A DNA stretch of 25,523 nucleotides, taken from Kineosphaera sp032229625. GTDB lineage: Bacteria; Actinomycetota; Actinomycetes; Actinomycetales; Dermatophilaceae. The notes beneath the pieces were generated by a model. The model was not told the origin of the DNA and did not search any database. It saw only the letters and a program-made list of their open reading frames with translations. A program made the translations under genes and the position numbers. The stretch lies in NCBI GenBank assembly GCA_032229625.1, contig JAVTVZ010000224.1, positions 1 to 25,523 on the forward strand. The letters are read 5' to 3'. How positions within the stretch are numbered: position 1 is the first letter of the stretch; the number at the start of each line of letters is the position of its first letter. Positions 22,227 through 25,523 of this stretch are shown piece after piece.

Positions 22227-23870
22227 TCAGTCCTCGGCGTCGCGGCGCAGCAGCGCCAGGAACATCGCGTCGGTGCCGTGCCGGTGCGGCCACAGCTGCA
22301 CCGACGGGCCGACGCCGAGGTCGGGCACGGGCTCCCCCGCGGCGTCGCGGACGTAGGGCCGGGCGTCGAGCTGGCGCAGCCGCGGATGCCGACGCAGGGC
22401 GTCGGCGACGACATACCGGGTCTCGGCGGGGTGCGGGCTGCACGTGATGTAGGCGATGAGCCCGCCGGGGCGGGTCGCGGCGACCGCCGAGTCGAGCAGC
22501 TCGCCCTGCAGCCGTGCCAGGGTCGCGACGTCGCCGGGCTCGCGCCGCCAGCGCGCCTCGGGGCGGCGCCGCAGCGCCCCCAGACCGGTGCACGGCGCGT
22601 CGAGCAGCACGAAGTCGAAGGTGCCCGGCTCGCTCGCGCCGAGCTCACGCCCGTCGCCGGTGCCGAGGTAGACCTCCGCGCCGGCGTCGATCGCCGCGGC
22701 GACCGCCTGCTCGACCAGGCGGGTGCGGTGCTCGCTGGAGTCGTTGGCGAAGACGGTCGCCCCCTGCGGGATCGACGCCGCCGCCAGCAGCGCCGCCTTG
22801 CCGCCGGGGCCGGCGCACATGTCGAGCCACGTGGGGCCCGGCGCCTCGCGGCGCGGGTCCGCATCGGCCGCCCCGTCCCGTGCGGTGGCCACCTCGGCAC
22901 CGGCACCTGCGTCGGCGTGGACGTGGGCGTGGGCGTCGCTGTGGTCGGCGGTGGCGACGCCGTCGGTGCTCCGGACGTCGGCGAGCGCGGCCAGGGCGGC
23001 GAGGGTGACGAGCTGGGAGCCCTCGTCCTGCACGGCGGCGCGCCCGGAGCGCACCGCCTCGATGCGCGCGGGGTCGCCCCCGTCGGTGAGCACGGCCGCG
23101 AGCGGCGAGAGGGTCGAGGCGCTCGCACCGGCGGCGACGAGCTCGTCGACCTCGGACAGTCCGGGCCGGGCGACGAGCGCGACCGTCGGCGGCGCGTTGT
23201 CGGCGACGAGCAGCGCCTCGGTCTCCTGCGGCGCCCCGCGGTGCGTGTCGAGCGCGGAGCGCAGCGCCTCGACGACCCAGCGGGGGTGGCTGTGGGCGAT
23301 GGCCAGGGCGTCGTCGTCGGCGGGGCCACCGAGGTCGCGGTCGGCACCGAGGATCTGCAGCCACTGCGACAGCGACTTCTCGCTCACGCGGCGCAGCACC
23401 GCGTTGACGAAGCCGGCCCGCCCCGTCCCGAGCAGCTCCCGCGCGAGGGCGACCTGGCTGTCGACGGCGGCGTAGGCGTCCACCCGCATCCCGAGCAGCT
23501 GGTGCGCGCCCAGGCGCAGCACGTCGAGCACGTCGGGGTCGATGTCGGCGACGTCGCGGCCGGCGCCGCGGGCGATGATCGGGTCGTAGCGGCCCCGCAG
23601 CCGGGTGGCGCCGTAGACCAGCTCGGTGACGAATGCCGCGTCCCGGCCGGTCAGCCGCGCGCGCCGCAGCCGGCGCGGCAGCTCGAGGTTGGCGTAGGCG
23701 CCGTCGTCGATGGCGCGCATCACCTCGTAGGCGACGCGCCGCGGCTCGTCGGCCACCCGCGCCCGGTGGGCAGGGGCGGTGGCGGTGCGGCGGGCCGGGC
23801 GCTGGGACCGGTAGTCGCGGCGGTCGGCTCGTGAGCGGCCGCCCTCGCCGCCGGTGCGTGACGCGTTCAT
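22227..23870 (-). CDS. rsmB: 16S rRNA (cytosine-967-C5)-methyltransferase RsmB
   Basis: RsmB methylates C967 of 16S rRNA using SAM. The 547 residues include a basic N-terminal tail (1-45), a NusB-like RNA-binding domain (about 45-190, RRVAYEVMRAIDDGAYANLELPRRL, FVTELVYGATRLRGRYD, GFVNAVLRRVSE), then the catalytic domain. The SAM motif is WLDMCAGPGGKAALLAAAS. The two cysteines of the family are in FVLLDAPCTGLGALRRRPEARW and YITCSPHPAETRYVV. A His/Asp/Ala-rich insert (about 335-370, with HSDAHAHVHADAGAGAE) stands just before the SAM motif. The ATG at 23870 overlaps the fmt stop by 4 nt (ATGA), so it is translated with fmt. Confidence 0.94.
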   Translation of the reverse strand: MNASRTGGEGGRSRADRRDYRSQRPARRTATAPAHRARVADEPRRVAYEVMRAIDDGAYANLELPRRLRRARLTGRDAAFVTELVYGATRLRGRYDPIIARGAGRDVADIDPDVLDVLRLGAHQLLGMRVDAYAAVDSQVALARELLGTGRAGFVNAVLRRVSEKSLSQWLQILGADRDLGGPADDDALAIAHSHPRWVVEALRSALDTHRGAPQETEALLVADNAPPTVALVARPGLSEVDELVAAGASASTLSPLAAVLTDGGDPARIEAVRSGRAAVQDEGSQLVTLAALAALADVRSTDGVATADHSDAHAHVHADAGAGAEVATARDGAADADPRREAPGPTWLDMCAGPGGKAALLAAASIPQGATVFANDSSEHRTRLVEQAVAAAIDAGAEVYLGTGDGRELGASEPGTFDFVLLDAPCTGLGALRRRPEARWRREPGDVATLARLQGELLDSAVAATRPGGLIAYITCSPHPAETRYVVADALRRHPRLRQLDARPYVRDAAGEPVPDLGVGPSVQLWPHRHGTDAMFLALLRRDAED

Positions 23871-24838
23871 GACGTCGGCCCGTCGCTCGTGTCGGTCGCG
23901 TCGCTCGCGAAGGTCTCGAAGGTCTCGTCGTCGCCGATCCTGGCGCCGCGGGCCCAGTCGGCCGCCGCCATCGGGCGCTTGCCAGGGGCCTGGACCAGGC
24001 CGAGGGCGACGGGCACGGTGCCGGTGCCGACGTGGACGCCGCGTTTGTGCACGTGCACCTGGCCGGGGGCGAGCGGGTCGGCGCTGACGTCGGGCGTCAC
24101 CGGCCCGAGTTTGATCCGCTGGCCGCGCCACACCGTCCAGGCCCCGGGGGCCGGGGTGCAGGCGCGGACGCGTCGGTCGACGTGGGAGGCGGCCTGCTGC
24201 CAGCGCACCCGCCCGTCCTCGACGGTGAGCTTGGGGGCGTGACTGACGCCCTGGTCAGGCTGCGGTCGCGCCTCGATGATCCCCTCCTCGAGGGCGTCCA
24301 GGGTGCGCACGAGCAGCCCCGCTCCCGCGTGCGCGAGCCGCTCGAGCAGGTCGCCGGAGGTGTCGTGGGGCCGGATCGCCTCGGTGCACGTGCCGTAGAC
24401 GGGCCCGGTGTCCAGGCCCGCCTCGAGGCGGAAGGTGCTCGCGCCGGTGATGTCGTCGCCGGCCAGCAGCGCGCGCTGCACCGGGGCCGCGCCGCGCCAC
24501 TGCGGCAGCAGCGAGAAGTGCAGGTTGATCCAGCCGTGCGCCGGGATGTCGAGCAGCGCGGGCGGGATGAGCCCGCCGTAGGCGACGATCGGGCACGCCT
24601 GCGGGGCGAGCTGCGTCAGCCGCGCGACGACGTCGGCGTCGCCCGGGCGCGCCGGCGTGAGCACCTCGATGCCGGCCTCGAGCGCCGCGGCCTTGACCGG
24701 GCTCGGCGCGAGCGACCGGCCGCGGCCGGTGCGGGCGTCGGGGCGGGTCAGCACCGCGACGACCTCGTGCCGCGAAGCGAGCAGCGCCTGCAGGCTGACC
24801 AGCGCGGGGGCCGGGGTCCCGGCGAAGAGCACGCGCAC
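23867..24838 (-). CDS. fmt: Methionyl-tRNA formyltransferase
   Basis: It formylates initiator Met-tRNA with 10-formyl-tetrahydrofolate. The 323 residues begin MRVLFAGTPAPALVSLQALL. The catalytic triad is Asn105, His107 (NLHFSLLPQWRGAAPVQ) and Asp143 (GLDTGPV). The C-terminal tRNA-binding domain starts near VRACTPAPGAWTVWRGQRIKL and ends with a short acidic tail. The GTG start at 24838 has AAGGGG 8 nt upstream and lies 2 nt after the def stop, so def and fmt are cotranscribed. This pair acts at the two ends of formyl-methionine use: adding the formyl group and taking it off. Confidence 0.96.
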   Translation of the reverse strand: MRVLFAGTPAPALVSLQALLASRHEVVAVLTRPDARTGRGRSLAPSPVKAAALEAGIEVLTPARPGDADVVARLTQLAPQACPIVAYGGLIPPALLDIPAHGWINLHFSLLPQWRGAAPVQRALLAGDDITGASTFRLEAGLDTGPVYGTCTEAIRPHDTSGDLLERLAHAGAGLLVRTLDALEEGIIEARPQPDQGVSHAPKLTVEDGRVRWQQAASHVDRRVRACTPAPGAWTVWRGQRIKLGPVTPDVSADPLAPGQVHVHKRGVHVGTGTVPVALGLVQAPGKRPMAAADWARGARIGDDETFETFASDATDTSDGPTS

Positions 24839-24840
24839 GA

Positions 24841-25386
24841 CTACAGCCCCTTCCCACCGGTCGCGTGCGGGCTGATCCGCACGATCGGCCCCGGCAGGCC
24901 GGCCCACTCGGCGGAGCGGATCGCCTTGAGCGCCTGGCGGCGGGCCTCGCGGTCGAGCCGGTCGATGAAGAGGATGCCGTCGAGGTGGTCGGTCTCGTGC
25001 TGGATGCAGCGCGCGAGCAGCTCGGTGCCCTCGATCGTCACGGGCTCACCGTGCTGGTCGACGCCGCGTGCGACGACGCGCAGCGCCCGGGGGGTTTCGG
25101 CGACGAGCCCGGGGATCGACAGGCACCCCTCGTCGCCCTCCTGCTGCTCCACGGACAGGTCGAGGTCGGGGTTGATGAGATGGCCGAGCTGCCCGTCGAC
25201 CCACCACGTGAAGACCCGCAACCCGACGCCGATCTGCGGGGCCGCCAGGCCGGCGCCCGGCGCGTCGCGCATCGTGTCGGTGAGGTCGCGCACGAGGGTG
25301 CGCAACTCCTTGTCGAAGTCGACGACCTGCGCCGCCGGCTCCCGCAGGATCGGATCTCCGAAGAGCCGAATGTCCTTGATGGCCAC
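24841..25386 (-). CDS. def: Peptide deformylase
   Basis: It removes the formyl group from new proteins at the ribosome, using a metal ion. The 181 residues have the three motifs: GAGLAAPQIG (45-54), EGCLS (86-90, Cys88 as ligand) and QHETDHLDG (129-137, His130 and His134 as ligands, Glu131 catalytic). The C-terminal extension (WAGLPGPIVRISPHATGGKGL) is usual in actinobacteria. I chose GTG 25386 (MAIKDIRLFGDPIL) because GAGGGAG lies 8 nt upstream; GTG 25425 would add 13 residues but sits right at the proposed -10 and has no ribosome-binding site. It is first in def-fmt-rsmB. Confidence 0.95.
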   Translation of the reverse strand: MAIKDIRLFGDPILREPAAQVVDFDKELRTLVRDLTDTMRDAPGAGLAAPQIGVGLRVFTWWVDGQLGHLINPDLDLSVEQQEGDEGCLSIPGLVAETPRALRVVARGVDQHGEPVTIEGTELLARCIQHETDHLDGILFIDRLDREARRQALKAIRSAEWAGLPGPIVRISPHATGGKGL

Positions 25387-25425
25387 GCGCAGGGCTCCCT
25401 CGGTGTCGCGGCAGGTGAGGGCCAC

Positions 25426-25431
25426 AGTCTA
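25426..25431 (-). promoter_or_regulatory. Probable -10 element of def-fmt-rsmB
   Basis: TAGACT on minus, about 39 nt before the chosen def start. It is identical to the proposed hisF element. No clear -35. Confidence 0.45.
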
Positions 25432-25493
25432 GGCGAGCGCCACCCATGTGTGCCGGGGGCATCGCGCCCTCGCGCCCGGGGCGCCCCCTCCCC

Positions 25494-25523
25494 CGGCTCA
25501 CCCCTCGATCTCCCCTCGATCTC
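25494..25523. repeat. 11-bp direct repeat at the window edge
   Basis: CCCCTCGATCT occurs twice in tandem and runs to the window end, so the full array cannot be seen. Confidence 0.6.

Overview
The window is a high-GC chromosomal segment of an actinobacterium. GTG starts are frequent, and the gene order def-fmt-rsmB-rpe-rib operon-hisE-hisG is typical of the phylum. The protein styles suggest Micrococcales (Dermatophilaceae/Intrasporangiaceae-like), but this is inference and no species can be named. I see no insertion sequence, phage gene, CRISPR array, tRNA or rRNA. It is core-metabolism DNA with some accessory genes on the left.

Layout, left half. On the plus strand, a C45-family autoproteolytic acyltransferase/hydrolase overlaps a small HTH-like protein. 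Facing them is a secreted M14 zinc peptidase with a peptidoglycan-binding domain; it is interrupted by an assembly gap. Next come two converging cobalamin units: cbiD on plus, and tetR-cobL(cbiE-cbiT fusion)-cobM on minus, with GTGA overlaps. A 26-bp-arm inverted repeat separates them. A 6C small RNA lies on plus between tetR and hisF. After hisF come a uridine-kinase-like P-loop protein, a second repeat-bound gap, an SDR oxidoreductase, a Dcu-type C4-dicarboxylate transporter, a DUF4287/DUF5655 protein and a FUSC-family membrane protein.

Layout, right half (all minus strand; transcription runs from high to low coordinates). The first unit is def-fmt-rsmB, followed by rpe. An FMN riboswitch then controls ribD, ribE, ribM/pnuC, ribBA and ribH; four of these are joined by ATGA overlaps (riboflavin synthesis plus probable riboflavin uptake). 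Last come hisE, hisG and a PH-domain membrane protein.

The most informative structural signals are four. (1) Both 100-N gaps are flanked on each side by the same exact 55-bp sequence, which looks like an assembly overlap rather than biology; removing it restores one M14 reading frame. (2) There are more than ten short tandem repeats (9-25 bp units) within 25 kb, with units that are multiples of 3 wherever they lie in genes. (3) Several genes (tetR, hisF, hisE, rpe) have TANNNT 6-8 nt before a GTG start, suggesting leaderless mRNAs. (4) There is a clear 6C RNA with two C-rich loops. I found no convincing wholly new biological system. The best candidates for follow-up are the large inverted repeat between the cobalamin genes, and the TetR regulator placed first in the cobL-cobM operon.
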